Shown in pieces: positions 17,206 through 27,740 of a stretch of DNA of 64,000 nt. The notes under the pieces were generated by a model. It was not told where the DNA came from and ran no database searches. It saw only the letters and a list, made by a program, of their open reading frames with translations. The stretch covers positions 1-64,000 of the forward strand of contig NZ_KB899830.1 of assembly GCF_000378425.1 (NCBI RefSeq), written 5' to 3'. Made by a program: the position numbers and the translations under genes. The DNA comes from Cohnella laeviribosi DSM 21336. Its GTDB lineage: Bacteria > Bacillota > Bacilli > Paenibacillales > Paenibacillaceae. Within the stretch, counting starts at the first letter, position 1. Every line of letters begins with the position of its first letter.

Positions 17206-17736
17206 TTAAAACAACAGCAGGCAGACGGCGATAGCCGCGAAAAAACCGACCGCGTCGGAAAACAGGCCGACCTTGAGCGCGTAGCCGGTCCTGCGGATGC
17301 CGATCGCGCCGAAATAGACCGTCAGGACGTAAAGCGTCGTATCCGTGCTGCCCTGGATCGTAGAAGCGATGCGGGCGATCATCGAATCCGGCCCGTGCTC
17401 TTTGATCAGATCGGTCGTGAACGCAAGCGAACCCGCTCCGGTAATCGGGCGGAGAAGGCCGAGCGGAAGCACGTCCCCGGGCACGCCCAGCCGTTCGAAA
17501 AACGGCCGGACCAGATCGACGAGCGCGTCGAGCGCCCCGGAAGCGCGGAACATCCCGATCGCGGTCATCATGCCGACCAGATGCGGGATGATGCCGATCG
17601 CGGTCTGGAAGCCGTCTTTGGCCCCGTCGACGAACGTTTCGTATACGGGAACTTTGCGGAACGCGGCGTACAGCGGAATGGCCACGACAAGCATCGGGAT
17701 CGCCCATGCGGACAACGCATGAAGAAAGGAGAGCAT
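17206..17736 (-). CDS. spmB: Spore maturation protein B
   Basis: Membrane protein of 176 residues, needed with SpmA for proper dehydration of the spore core. It is a nucleoside-recognition/gate-domain protein with about four membrane segments, and the motif RPITGAGSLAFTTDLIK around residues 95-115. It starts three bases after the spmA stop codon. Confidence 0.92.
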   Translation of the reverse strand: MLSFLHALSAWAIPMLVVAIPLYAAFRKVPVYETFVDGAKDGFQTAIGIIPHLVGMMTAIGMFRASGALDALVDLVRPFFERLGVPGDVLPLGLLRPITGAGSLAFTTDLIKEHGPDSMIARIASTIQGSTDTTLYVLTVYFGAIGIRRTGYALKVGLFSDAVGFFAAIAVCLLLF

Positions 17737-17739
17737 CGC

Positions 17740-18369
17740 TTACCCTCCTTTGGTTTCCGTTTGAGCCGGGCCGATCGTGACCGGCGGCAGCCTGCCGCTG
17801 CGCCTTCTGTACCATTTGTCGGCCAAAATGGCCGCGCCTGTGGAGACGATCGTCGCAAGCAGCGTCGAGGAAATAATATCGGCGGGATGCGCCGAGCCGA
17901 AATTCATCCGGACGGCGATCAGCGTCGTCGGCACAAGCGTGATGCTGGCCGTATTCAGCGCAAGCAGCGTGCACATCGCCGGCGTTGCCTTGGACGGGTC
18001 GGGATTCAGCTTCTGCAGTTCCTGCATCGCCCGTATCCCCATCGGCGTCGCGGCATTCCCGAGACCCAGCAGATTGGCGCTCATATTCGATAAAATAAAG
18101 CCGAAGGCGGGATGGTTCCGGGGCACGTCCGGAAACAGCCAGCGGACGACGGGGGCAACCGCCCGGGACAACGCGCCGACAAGCCCGGACGCTTCGGCTA
18201 TGCGCATCATGCCGAGCCAGAACACCATGATGCTGATCAATCCGAAGCAAACGGTAACGCCGGTCTGCGCGCCGCTGAAGGCCGCTTCCGTTACTTGCTG
18301 AATGCGGCCGTTCGCGGCGCCGTAGGCTACGCTGACTACAATCATCCCAAGCCAAATCCAGTTGACCAT
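17740..18369 (-). CDS. spmA: Spore maturation protein A
   Basis: Partner of SpmB, a 209-residue membrane protein of the same gate-domain superfamily (motif NMSANLLGLGNAATPMGIRAM around residues 90-110). It lies about 40 nt behind dacB in the B. subtilis order dacB-spmA-spmB, expressed in the mother cell under SigE there. Confidence 0.92.
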   Translation of the reverse strand: MVNWIWLGMIVVSVAYGAANGRIQQVTEAAFSGAQTGVTVCFGLISIMVFWLGMMRIAEASGLVGALSRAVAPVVRWLFPDVPRNHPAFGFILSNMSANLLGLGNAATPMGIRAMQELQKLNPDPSKATPAMCTLLALNTASITLVPTTLIAVRMNFGSAHPADIISSTLLATIVSTGAAILADKWYRRRSGRLPPVTIGPAQTETKGG

Positions 18370-18407
18370 TGGAACCGTCCTCTCCCCTCAAAAAAATCGT
18401 TGCCGAT

Positions 18408-19514
18408 TTATTTTTTCTTGTCCTCCGGAGGCGCTTGAGCCACAAGCCCAACCGATCCGATCGGCTGTTCCCCTAGGCGGAACTCAAGCTTTCCCCGGTA
18501 GCCGAAGGCATACGCCACGCTTGTCGATGCGACCGGAACAAAATGCGCGGTCAGCTTCTCCCGCTCCCCTGCGGCGAACGGATACTTGAAGTCCGCAACC
18601 GCGACGTAGGGATACCCGGCAAAGGACTCCCCTTTTGCCATCACGAGCTGCAGCGGATAAGCGGCGAATCCGTAGTCGAGCAGTTTCCGGTGGTCCTGCC
18701 AATCGTCCCCGTCGTTGAGCGTGACGGCGACCAGCTGCTGGCCGCCTCGCGTCGCCGAGCTGACCAGACAGCGAAGCGCTTTTTTCGTATAGCCGGTTTT
18801 GACCCCGTCCGCTCCTTCGTACTGAAGCAGCATTTTGTTTTTGTTCACCCATTTGTAATCCCATGGCTCGTACGGATTCGGAGCGGTACGGACCTTGGTG
18901 CGCACGATTTCGCGGAATACCGGGTTATGCAAGGCATACGCGGTCAACCTGGCCATATCGTTAGCGGACGAATAGTGTCCTTCCTGGTCCAAGCCGCTCG
19001 GATTGGCGAAGTGCGTATGCTCCAGGCCGAGCTGTTCGGCTTTTTGGTTCATCAGAAAAACAAAGCCTTCGACCGAACCGCCGACATGCTCGGCAACGGC
19101 GGTCGCCGCGTCGTTTCCGGAGCGCAGCATCAGGCCGTAAAGCATGTCCAGCAGTTTCATTTTCTCGCCGGCTCTCAAGTAGATGGAAGAGCCTTCTTTG
19201 CCCGCAGCCCGTTTGCTTACGGTAACGATGCTTTGCAGGTCCCCATGCTCGACGGCGACGATTGCGGTCATAATTTTCGTCAGGCTGGCGATGCGCATCT
19301 CTTCGTCGCCGTTTTGGCTGACGAGAAGGCGGCCGGACTGAACGTCGATAAGCGCCGCCGCTTTGGCGTGGGTTGCCGGTGCCGGCGGCGGACCGGAAGG
19401 GCTTGGCTTAGCCGTTCGGCCTTGCGCATACGCGATTGCCGGGGCAAACGCCAGCAACGCGATAAGCATGGCTCCAAGCGCATAACGTCGGATCGATCTT
19501 GCTGCGTATTTCAT
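18408..19514 (-). CDS. dacB: D-alanyl-D-alanine carboxypeptidase, sporulation type DacB
   Basis: Penicillin-binding protein 5-like enzyme that trims peptide stems of spore cortex peptidoglycan. The 368 residues carry a signal peptide (about 1-30), the catalytic SxxK (Ser77, Lys80, SLTKI), SGN (Ser132-Asn134), a KTG motif in the context DGVKTGYTK (about residue 240) and a C-terminal beta-rich domain. The start at 19514 is fixed by AGGAGG seven bases upstream; the longer open frame to 19640 has no ribosome site. First gene of dacB-spmA-spmB. Confidence 0.92.
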   Translation of the reverse strand: MKYAARSIRRYALGAMLIALLAFAPAIAYAQGRTAKPSPSGPPPAPATHAKAAALIDVQSGRLLVSQNGDEEMRIASLTKIMTAIVAVEHGDLQSIVTVSKRAAGKEGSSIYLRAGEKMKLLDMLYGLMLRSGNDAATAVAEHVGGSVEGFVFLMNQKAEQLGLEHTHFANPSGLDQEGHYSSANDMARLTAYALHNPVFREIVRTKVRTAPNPYEPWDYKWVNKNKMLLQYEGADGVKTGYTKKALRCLVSSATRGGQQLVAVTLNDGDDWQDHRKLLDYGFAAYPLQLVMAKGESFAGYPYVAVADFKYPFAAGEREKLTAHFVPVASTSVAYAFGYRGKLEFRLGEQPIGSVGLVAQAPPEDKKK

Positions 19515-19662
19515 CTGCGAGCCTCCTGAGTTGCCTGTACCGGGTGTCGGCCTCTTCGTCCGAAACGGACGTCTTTGATTAAAAGGTATGTCTGCATGTC
19601 CAAAAGTATGTCCAAGCCGGACGGACGGGATCGGAAACAAACGTAAGTTCCGGCACCGTCAT

Positions 19663-19692
19663 TGAAAAACCGGCCTGACGGCCGGTTTTTTC
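19663..19692. terminator. Rho-independent terminator between ytfJ and dacB
   Basis: Perfect AAAACCGGCC/GGCCGGTTTT hairpin with a four-base loop and T runs on both sides. It ends the ytfJ transcript on the minus strand. Confidence 0.85.
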
Positions 19693-19719
19693 CCTTTCAC
19701 GAAGTCCAGCCGCGGAACT

Positions 19720-20181
19720 TTACATCAGGCTGTCCCTGGACGAGGACGACGTTTCGATGGTCAGCTTTTCGTTGTTCCTGTCGCGAATCAGTTCCTGGAT
19801 TTTGTCGGCCCATTTCGGGGCGGCATCGATCAGCCGTTCCAGCAGATGGGTTTGATTGTCCAGCGGAACGACTTTCACGCCCTGGTTGCCGACGACCAGG
19901 AAGGCGATCGGCGTAATCGAAACGCCGCCGCCGCTGCCGCCGCCGAACGGGAGCGCGACGGTTGCGTTATGGGCGTCGGAACGGGCGTCTTGGCCGTTTT
20001 CTTCAAAGACCTGAAACTCGCTGCCGCCGGCCGCAAAGCCGAAACCGACTTTCGAGATCGGCATAATGACGCTGCCGTCCGGCGTCTGAACCGGTTCGCC
20101 GACAATGGTGCTGACGTCCACCATTTCCTTAATATTTTCCATCGCGGTTTGCATAAGACCTTTTATGGGATGTTCGGACAT
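19720..20181 (-). CDS. ytfJ: GerW family sporulation protein YtfJ
   Basis: Spore protein of 153 residues, start MSEHPIKGLMQTAMENIKEM, with a Gly-rich middle (about 60-100, including GGGSGGG) typical of the GerW/YtfJ family, which is needed for efficient germination with some nutrients in Bacillus. The start at 20181 follows AGGAGG by seven bases. Upstream lies a DUF2953 gene (YtfI type), the same pair as ytfI-ytfJ in B. subtilis. Confidence 0.9.
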   Translation of the reverse strand: MSEHPIKGLMQTAMENIKEMVDVSTIVGEPVQTPDGSVIMPISKVGFGFAAGGSEFQVFEENGQDARSDAHNATVALPFGGGSGGGVSITPIAFLVVGNQGVKVVPLDNQTHLLERLIDAAPKWADKIQELIRDRNNEKLTIETSSSSRDSLM

Positions 20182-20284
20182 GCTGGTGCCTCCTCCTGCT
20201 TTCATTTGGGGTTGGATTCCTTGCGAAAAACGTTCGTCGCTCATAGGATGCTCTACCGCGCGGACCTTTATGAATGGCGGAGCT

Positions 20285-20974
20285 TTAGGCGTGCTTGGGT
20301 TTCGACGGCCCGATTTGCAGCGCCCGCACAAACTTGGCAAGCCGGACCGTCCGCCTGCCAAGCAGGACCAGCGACGCCAAGACGGTCCCGAACCGGATGC
20401 GAAAATCGGCTTCCCACACGATGGACAGCTCCTCCCCTTGATAGTTGGGCGTCACGCTTCCGTGCGGATGGGCTTTAAGCGAAACGAACTGACCCGTGAC
20501 CGCCGCCGCGCAACCGAGCAGCGACCAGGCGAGTCCGGCCGCTACGCCGGTCAATGCCGCATCGCCGAGTCCGATCCCGATGTCAAGCCGCCACCGGGTG
20601 CATTCCACTTTCCGCATCGTAGAGCGAAACCAGGTTTTGAACTGCCGGACGGAGTCCAGCATCATGCGGTAATTCGCGGCCATCCGGCGAATGGTGCGGA
20701 AGCCGATCCGGCGGGTGTCCCGCTTGTCTTTCGTCTTGAGGCCCGCCGCTGTGCTTTTGTTCTTCTGCTGGTAGAGGATGTCGAATCCTTTGACGATAAT
20801 CGAAGGGATCGCCGATTGAAATTGTACGATTCCAAATAAGGCCCGAACGATGATGACCAGTTGGTCTTGCTGCCCGCTGCGCGAATACCGGATGCGGAAA
20901 CGTATCGGCGAAAACCATGCCAGGACCGCAGCCGACAACACCGCCGCAACCGCTAAAATAACCCAAAAAGCCAT
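20285..20974 (-). CDS. ytfI: DUF2953 domain-containing membrane protein
   Basis: 229 residues with an N-terminal membrane segment (about 2-20, FWVILAVAAVLSAAVLAWF), a beta-rich region, a basic linker (about 60-110) and a second hydrophobic stretch (about 155-180). This is the layout of YtfI/DUF2953 proteins, which accompany YtfJ in spore formers. Start MAFWVILA at 20974 has a GGCGGG element upstream. The role is not established. Confidence 0.8.
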   Translation of the reverse strand: MAFWVILAVAAVLSAAVLAWFSPIRFRIRYSRSGQQDQLVIIVRALFGIVQFQSAIPSIIVKGFDILYQQKNKSTAAGLKTKDKRDTRRIGFRTIRRMAANYRMMLDSVRQFKTWFRSTMRKVECTRWRLDIGIGLGDAALTGVAAGLAWSLLGCAAAVTGQFVSLKAHPHGSVTPNYQGEELSIVWEADFRIRFGTVLASLVLLGRRTVRLAKFVRALQIGPSKPKHA

Positions 20975-21050
20975 ACTTTTCCCGCCTTTCGTCTGGGAAT
21001 AGTATGGCCTATTGCGGATGCCGTTCATACCGTTGGCATCGATTCAACGA

Positions 21051-21677
21051 TTATCCGGCTTCGGAGTCGTCCAATACCCGGTTCAAATCGTCCATCGTCA
21101 ACTGCCGGCCTTCGATCCGTTCGAACAGCAGCTTCGTGCGTTCCTCGAGCTCGTCTTCCCCTTCGCCGACCATCGGATCCGGCAGATGGTCGAGATCGGG
21201 CAGGCCGAAGTAATCGAGAAACGTTTTGGTCGTGCCGTACAAAATCGGCCGTCCGATCGCATCGGCCCGCCCGACCTCTTCGATCAGGTCTTTGGCGATG
21301 AGCGACTGAATCGGCCGGTCGGCCTTCACGCCGCGGATCTCCTCGATTTCCACGCGGGTGATCGGCTGCCGGTAAGCCACGATGGACAGCGTCTCCAATG
21401 CGGCCTGGGAAAGGGCGGAGCGGGCCGGAGAATAAGCAAGCTTCTGCAGGAAGGGCGCGTGCTCGGGGGCCGTCGTCAGTCTGAAGCCGCCCGCGACTTC
21501 GGATATTCGAAGCCCTCTGTTCTGCCGGACAAAGTCGCTTTGCAGATCGCGCAGCACGTCGAGCACGACTTCTGCGTCCATCTCCACCACATCCGCCATC
21601 GTCTTGACGCTGATCCCTTCGTCGCCGGAAACGAAAAGCAGCCCTTCAAGTACCGACTTCAAGGTCGAATAATCCAT
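21051..21677 (-). CDS. scpB: Segregation and condensation protein B
   Basis: Kleisin-interacting subunit of the SMC-ScpA-ScpB condensin that organises the chromosome. The 208 residues form two winged-helix domains, with family motifs LEGLLFVSGDEGIS near the start and QAALETLSIVAYRQPITR in the middle. The start lies inside the end of scpA (about 32 bp overlap), implying coupled translation. Confidence 0.94.
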   Translation of the reverse strand: MDYSTLKSVLEGLLFVSGDEGISVKTMADVVEMDAEVVLDVLRDLQSDFVRQNRGLRISEVAGGFRLTTAPEHAPFLQKLAYSPARSALSQAALETLSIVAYRQPITRVEIEEIRGVKADRPIQSLIAKDLIEEVGRADAIGRPILYGTTKTFLDYFGLPDLDHLPDPMVGEGEDELEERTKLLFERIEGRQLTMDDLNRVLDDSEAG

Positions 21678-22440
21678 CGTCCCCCTCCTTTCCGGTCCAC
21701 ACGACGACGATATCGTCGAACAGCCTGTTCTGGTGGCAGTGCACCCAGCGGCGCTTCATCAGTTCCAGGATCGCCAGAAACGTCGCCACGATCCCGGTCC
21801 GGTCCATCCGGTCGCCGATCAACTGGGAAAACAGCAGCTTGCCCTCGCCTTCCGCCGCTTTCCGTTTCAGCGCGTCCATTATATCGCGAATGCGGTCCTT
21901 GACGGAAATTTCGTCGCGGTGGATCGAAGCGACCCGGTTGCGTCCGGCCGCACGCCGGAGCGCTTTGCGGTAAGCCCGGACGAGGTCGTCCACATGGAGC
22001 CCTTGCACCGGATTGACTTTCACGTCGGGAATGTACGGGGTCAAATCGACGGGCTCGCGGGTGAACACCCGGCTCCGCTCGTATTCGTGCTCGCGGAGCT
22101 GATTGGCGATCGCTTTGTATTTCCGGTATTCGATCAGCTTCCGGATCAGTTCCTCGCGGGGATCCTCCCCCTCCTCCTCGACGGTCATCCAGGGCTCGTC
22201 CGTCACCGGAGGCTTGGGCAAAAGCTGCCGGCTCTTCATCGACAGAAGCGTGGCGGCCATGACGAGAAACTCGCTCGTCACGTCCAGCTCCAGCTCCTGC
22301 ATCGCTTCCAGGTAAGCCATATATTGATCCGTGATCTCGCTGATGGAAATGTCTTGAATGTCGATTTCCGCTTTGTCGATCAGGTGAAGCAGCAGATCGA
22401 GCGGTCCTTCGAACGTTTCCAGCTTGTATAGCACCGTCAC
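21646..22440 (-). CDS. scpA: Segregation and condensation protein A
   Basis: Kleisin subunit of the SMC condensin. The 264 residues contain the signature FEGPLDLLLHLIDKAEIDI near the N terminus and a C-terminal winged helix that contacts SMC heads. The start codon is GTG. It follows ribH by about 80 nt with no obvious terminator, so it may share the riboflavin transcript. Confidence 0.94.
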   Translation of the reverse strand: MTVLYKLETFEGPLDLLLHLIDKAEIDIQDISISEITDQYMAYLEAMQELELDVTSEFLVMAATLLSMKSRQLLPKPPVTDEPWMTVEEEGEDPREELIRKLIEYRKYKAIANQLREHEYERSRVFTREPVDLTPYIPDVKVNPVQGLHVDDLVRAYRKALRRAAGRNRVASIHRDEISVKDRIRDIMDALKRKAAEGEGKLLFSQLIGDRMDRTGIVATFLAILELMKRRWVHCHQNRLFDDIVVVWTGKEGDDGLFDLEVGT

Positions 22441-22522
22441 GCCGTTATGTCACCCTTCCTGCGAAGCGTCTTCATTCCGTTGAAAGAAGGCGCGCGGTGC
22501 CGCAAGCCCCGTTCACGCCGCT

Positions 22523-22993
22523 TCAGCCCTTGAGCGCACGCGTCAGATTGGCCATTTCGATCGCCGTGACGGCCGCTTCCCAACCTTTGTTCCCGGCCTT
22601 CGTTCCGGCCCGCTCGACCGCCTGCTCGATGCTGTCGGTCGTCAGCACGCCGAAAATCGTCGGAACGCCGGTTTTGAGCGAAATCGCCGCCACGCCTTTG
22701 GCTACTTCGTTCGAAACGTAATCGAAATGCGGCGTGGAACCGCGAATGACGGCGCCGAGCGTGACGACCGCGTCGTACTTGCCGCTTTCGGCCATCTTCT
22801 GGGCAATCAGCGGAATTTCGAACGCGCCGGGAACCCAGGCGATCTCCACATCGTCGTCCCCCGCGCCGTGGCGCTTGAACGCGTCCAGCGCGCCGCTGAG
22901 CAGCTTCGACGTAATAAATTCGTTAAACCTGCCGACGACGACTCCGTATTTTAACCCTTGGGAAATCAGATTGCCTTCGTATACGACTGCCAT
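22523..22993 (-). CDS. ribH: 6,7-dimethyl-8-ribityllumazine synthase
   Basis: Condenses 5-amino-6-ribitylaminouracil with dihydroxybutanone phosphate, the penultimate step of riboflavin synthesis; assembles as a 60-mer capsid or pentamers. The 156 residues contain the substrate motifs [16 protein letters not shown] and [14 protein letters not shown] (catalytic His). Last gene of the rib operon. Confidence 0.95.
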   Translation of the reverse strand: MAVVYEGNLISQGLKYGVVVGRFNEFITSKLLSGALDAFKRHGAGDDDVEIAWVPGAFEIPLIAQKMAESGKYDAVVTLGAVIRGSTPHFDYVSNEVAKGVAAISLKTGVPTIFGVLTTDSIEQAVERAGTKAGNKGWEAAVTAIEMANLTRALKG

Positions 22994-23000
22994 ATTATAT

Positions 23001-24284
<1,284 letters not shown>

Positions 24285-24333
24285 CTTGTTGTCCTCCTTT
24301 GCGTTGGTGCTGTCCCGATCCGGGAACCCGTTG

Positions 24334-25014
24334 TCAAAAGCCGTATTCGCGCAGCAGCGCTTCCGTCAATCCCCCTGCGGACCGTTGGGGTTTGGGCTCA
24401 GCCGGCCGTTCTCCTTCGCGGAGACGGAGCAGATGGTCGATGTATTTGCCCAGAATATCGCATTCGACATTCATCGTATCTCCCGGCTGCTTGAATCGGA
24501 TCACCGTTTCCTTCAACGTATGGGGGATGATGGAGACGGTAAACGTTTCGGCTTCCCGGTCCGCCGATACGATCGTCAGGCTCGTGCCGTCCAGCGTGAC
24601 CGAGCCTTGCGGAACCATATGGCGGAGAAGGGCCGGGTTGTGCGGCCGGATGGTAAACACGACGGCGTTCGCCTCCGGCTTGCGGCCGACGATCGTAGCC
24701 GTGCCGTCCACATGGCCCTGCACGATGTGGCCGCCGAAACGGCCGCCGGCCTGCATCGCCCGCTCCAGGTTGACCGGATCGCCGGGCTTCAGCTCGTGCA
24801 GGTTCGTATGGCGGAACGTCTCCGGCATCACATCCGCCGTGAATGCGCCCGAATCATGCGAGACGACGGTCAGGCATACCCCGTTCACCGCAATGCTGTC
24901 TCCGATCTTGACGTCCTCCAGCACTTTCTTGGCGGCGATCGTCAGCACCATCGCCTCTCCGCGGCGCTGGACGCGCCGCAGCGTGCCGATTTCTTCGACC
25001 AGTCCCGTAAACAA
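24334..25014 (-). CDS. ribE: Riboflavin synthase alpha chain
   Basis: Dismutates two lumazine molecules to riboflavin. The 226 residues contain two lumazine-binding repeats, beginning [11 protein letters not shown] and [11 protein letters not shown]. The start is a TTG at 25014, placed seven bases after AAAGGAGG, and gives the conserved MFTGLVEE N terminus. The open frame runs on upstream across ribD but that part is out of frame with RibD and not family-like. The C terminus has about 15 extra residues. Confidence 0.93.
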   Translation of the reverse strand: MFTGLVEEIGTLRRVQRRGEAMVLTIAAKKVLEDVKIGDSIAVNGVCLTVVSHDSGAFTADVMPETFRHTNLHELKPGDPVNLERAMQAGGRFGGHIVQGHVDGTATIVGRKPEANAVVFTIRPHNPALLRHMVPQGSVTLDGTSLTIVSADREAETFTVSIIPHTLKETVIRFKQPGDTMNVECDILGKYIDHLLRLREGERPAEPKPQRSAGGLTEALLREYGF

Positions 25015-25043
25015 GCCGATTCCTCCTTTCCCCGCGCGAATGG

Positions 25044-26228
25044 TTACGTCTTGGCCGGATATCCGCTGACGCACCAATCGTCGCCAAATCGTTCGATTTC
25101 GACCCGCTCGATCCGGATCGCCTCGCCCATCCTCTCGGGGCCTGGGAAGGCAAACGCCGAAGGCGCTTCTCCTCCGACCAGTTTGGGCGCGTAGAAAAGC
25201 ATAAGCTTGTCGACCAGACCCGCCTCGAGCAAGCTTCCGTTCAGGACGCCGCCCCCTTCGACCAGCACGGACGCGATCTCCCGGCGCCCCAGTTCGGCGA
25301 GCGCGGCGGCAAGATTGACCTTCGGGCCGCCGCCGCACGGAATCACCTCGACGCCTTTGCTCTCCAGCAGGCGGATTCGGCTGGCGTCTGCGCTCTCCGT
25401 CGTCAGCACGACCGTCTTCGCCTCGCCGTTCAGCACGCGGGCGGAATCGGGGATGCGCAGCCGCGAATCGACGACCACCCGAACCGGGTGCAGCCCGGGC
25501 ACGCTGAGCCTCGTGGTCAGCTCCGGGTCGTCCGCCAGCACGGTTTCCACGCCGACCATGATGGCGTTATTCCGGTGGCGCAGCGTGTGCACGGCTTCTC
25601 GCGCCTCGGGCCCCGTGATCCATTTGCTGTGGCCGCTTCGGGTCGCGATTTTGCCGTCGAGCGTGACGGCCGTCTTGACGGTGACAAACGGCATGCCGGT
25701 GACGATGTATTTGTTGAACGCTTCGTTCAGTCTGCGCGATTCCTCCTCGAGCAGACCGACCTGAACGTCGATGCCCTCTTCACGAAGCCGGGCGATGCCT
25801 CTGCCCGCGACCTTCGGATTCGGATCGGCCGTCGCGACGACAACGCGCGCAACGCCCTCGCGGATGAGCCGCTCGCAGCAGGGCGGCGTTTTGCCGTGGT
25901 GGCTGCACGGCTCCAGCGTCACGTAAACGGTGGCGCCTCGGGCCTCCGCGCCGGCCATATCGAGCGCATGCACCTCGGCGTGAGCCTCCCCTCTGCGGAG
26001 ATGCGCGCCGATGCCGACGATTCGCCCTTCCTTGACCACGACGCAGCCGACCATCGGGTTGATGCCCGTCTGACCGGCGGCGGAAGCCGCCATATTCAGC
26101 GCGAGCCGCATATAATACTCGTCGTTGATGCTGTCTTTCAGGCCGGCGCAGTCGTTGGGGATGCGATCCTTTAGCCCGCCATAATCGTTAGGTATGTGAT
26201 CTTTCAGCCTGCCGCGGATGTCGCCCAT
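25044..26228 (-). CDS. ribD: Bifunctional riboflavin biosynthesis protein RibD, with N-terminal repeats
   Basis: Deaminase plus reductase acting on the GTP cyclohydrolase II product. The deaminase half has the zinc site HAEVHAL and [11 protein letters not shown]; the reductase half begins near [15 protein letters not shown] and has [12 protein letters not shown]. The start is ATG 26228 behind AAGGAGG (a GTG at 26270 is an alternative). Residues 6-38 are three 11-residue repeats ([33 protein letters not shown]) before the conserved YYMRLAL start of the family, so the N terminus is extended by local duplication. First gene of the rib operon. Confidence 0.93.
   Translation of the reverse strand: MGDIRGRLKDHIPNDYGGLKDRIPNDCAGLKDSINDEYYMRLALNMAASAAGQTGINPMVGCVVVKEGRIVGIGAHLRRGEAHAEVHALDMAGAEARGATVYVTLEPCSHHGKTPPCCERLIREGVARVVVATADPNPKVAGRGIARLREEGIDVQVGLLEEESRRLNEAFNKYIVTGMPFVTVKTAVTLDGKIATRSGHSKWITGPEAREAVHTLRHRNNAIMVGVETVLADDPELTTRLSVPGLHPVRVVVDSRLRIPDSARVLNGEAKTVVLTTESADASRIRLLESKGVEVIPCGGGPKVNLAAALAELGRREIASVLVEGGGVLNGSLLEAGLVDKLMLFYAPKLVGGEAPSAFAFPGPERMGEAIRIERVEIERFGDDWCVSGYPAKT
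26115..26213 (-). repeat. Three tandem 33-bp repeats at the 5' end of ribD
   Basis: Three in-frame 33-base units each encode an 11-residue block of the form x-x-L-K-D-x-I-(P)-N-D-x. Units one and two are closest; the third grades into the normal start of RibD. It looks like slippage or duplication of the gene's own 5' end. Confidence 0.8.
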
Positions 26229-26298
26229 AAATCCTCCTTGGATGTCCGTCGGACTTACGTGGATGCCCACCGCTCCTCCCGGAAATTGCTAAAGCTAA

Positions 26299-26363
26299 TG
26301 CTAATGCTGCTTGCGCGCCCGCATTAGCGTCAAAAAACCCCCAGGGCGCTGCCCCGGGGGTTG
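26299..26363 (-). terminator. Terminator hairpin upstream of ribD
   Basis: On the minus strand ACAACCCCCGGGGC pairs with GCCCTGGGGGTT, followed by TTTTTT (26332-26363). A second hairpin, CTAATGC/GCATTAG (26299-26328), follows towards ribD. It lies about 100 nt before the ribD start and may be the expression platform of the FMN riboswitch, despite the long distance from the aptamer. Confidence 0.75.
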
Positions 26364-26871
26364 TCACACAGCGTTTTGATTCCGATTTACGCGGCATTAG
26401 GCAAATGTGAACCGAATCATCTCCAGCCGGAAATCTTCGGACATCGAATGCAAAACCGACAAACGCCCGACGCAAACGGCCTAACGGCGGTCGTCCGGCC
26501 AGTCCGCCTTGAATGCGGGAACGTTCGGAACGGGAACGGGCCTGTACCCGCAGTTCCTTCCGAATCGTTAACGATATCGCCAGAATTCCGCCCCGCATGA
26601 TCGTTCGAATCCTGTTCTGCACATCTTGCGCGTATGATCACGTCTTGCACGTATTCCGTTTAGCGCGCATCGCGCATTTTGCTCGCATTCGCGCTTACCA
26701 CGTCATGTACGTGGCGTATTGCCATGTTTTGCGAGCATTCGTGCATTGATCATATTTTGCGCGCATTATTGTGAAAAATAGAACAAGAAGATCCGGCTTA
26801 AGGACAGCAGTCGGCGCATATCCCGTGCGTTATCGGTTGCATGCCTAATGACGCGGCTCGGCCGCGCTGCG
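26364..26871. other. Long leader between FMN aptamer and terminator, no gene supported
   Basis: About 500 bases without a convincing reading frame on either strand. The part from 26628 to 26777 is built from degenerate short motifs (GCGCAT, GCGTAT, GCACGTA, TTTTGCG), giving many partial palindromes. If the rib operon is transcribed from in front of the aptamer, all of this is leader RNA. Confidence 0.6.
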
Positions 26872-27064
26872 CTTCCTTCTCCCATCCAGACTGTTACTGT
26901 CGGTCCCGGACTCGCACCGGGTCCACCGCATCACGCCCGCCGGTTATCCGGTAGCTGCGATGACGGGTCACGGACTGACGACGGCCGCTTTGCGCCGATA
27001 GTGCCTCGCTCGGCTGGCACCGCCGATCACCGCCGGTGGGGAATTGCACCCCGCCCCGAAGGTA
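26872..27064 (-). promoter_or_regulatory. FMN riboswitch (RFN element)
   Basis: On the minus strand the conserved RFN blocks are present in order: 5' ACCTTCGGGG (27055-27064), the AATTCCCCACCGGCGGT block just inside it, and the 3' end GTCTGGATGGGAGAAG (about 26875-26891). A variable arm of about 40 bases enlarges the element. FMN binding normally represses riboflavin genes, and the next genes on this strand are ribD-ribE-ribBA-ribH. The aptamer ends roughly 640 nt before ribD, much further than usual. Confidence 0.93.
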
Positions 27065-27315
27065 AGTCGCTGATTGAATGCAAGTTTACCACTCGTTTTC
27101 ACAAATTGCAAGAGCCCAGTCAAAGCGGAAACGCCTGCTTTGGGCTTCGCAAACGGTTTCATCGAAAAATATTATCAATTCTTTTGGGCCGACCCGATCA
27201 CGTTTCCGCTGACGCGCTTTTCTTACGGCACGTTTCTGCGGGTACGTTTCTTCTGGCACGTTTTTCGCCCACGTTTTTTAGGTGCGTTTCTGCAGATAGG
27301 TTCGGGCACCATTTT

Positions 27316-27448
27316 TAATTGCCTCAAACGCAATTATTTGTCCGGTATTCCGCTTGTTCGTGCATGCAGTTGCTTTTACGGCAATTAAAAGCCCGACCTT
27401 ACGGTTTTATCGGCTCGAGACAGGTTCTAGTTGCCTTAAATGCAATTA
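27316..27448. repeat. Dispersed palindromic repeat family, locus 2
   Basis: Three imperfect inverted repeats: TAATTGC...GCAATTA at 27316-27336, GCAGTTGC...GCAATTAAAA at 27366-27390, and TAGTTGC...GCAATTA at 27428-27448. Each has about 8-base arms around a small loop. The middle one is preceded by GTGCATGCAG, close to the CGCATGCAG unit at 55.5 kb. Confidence 0.7.
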
Positions 27449-27586
27449 AAACGCGGCCTTCCGCAGAACATGCCATTGCAATTGCTATAAAGTCACTTAT
27501 TTTTCAGCAAAGTGAACGACGCGACAGCCACGGCAGCCATGCGCCTACTTCGGCGGGCGGACAGCCGGCCGTGAAACTGTATGCTG

Positions 27587-27740
27587 CAGCCGGACAGGCA
27601 ATCGCCGTGCAAAAGCCAGCCATGGTGCAGCGGCCCAAATAGGCAAACACCGTGCAGCATCGTGCAGCTGCTGCCGGACAAGCAGACGTCGTCCAGCCGG
27701 ACAGGCAATCGCCGTACAGCCGGTAGCCGTACAGCAACCG
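27587..27740. repeat. Direct repeats with GCCGGACAGGCAATCGCCGT core
   Basis: A 24-base unit (CAGCCGGACAGGCAATC plus GCCGTRCA) occurs at 27587-27611 and again at 27694-27717, 107 bases apart. Short CCGTACAGCAA copies follow tandemly at about 27727-27748. Between them are further degenerate GTGCAGC words. Confidence 0.7.
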
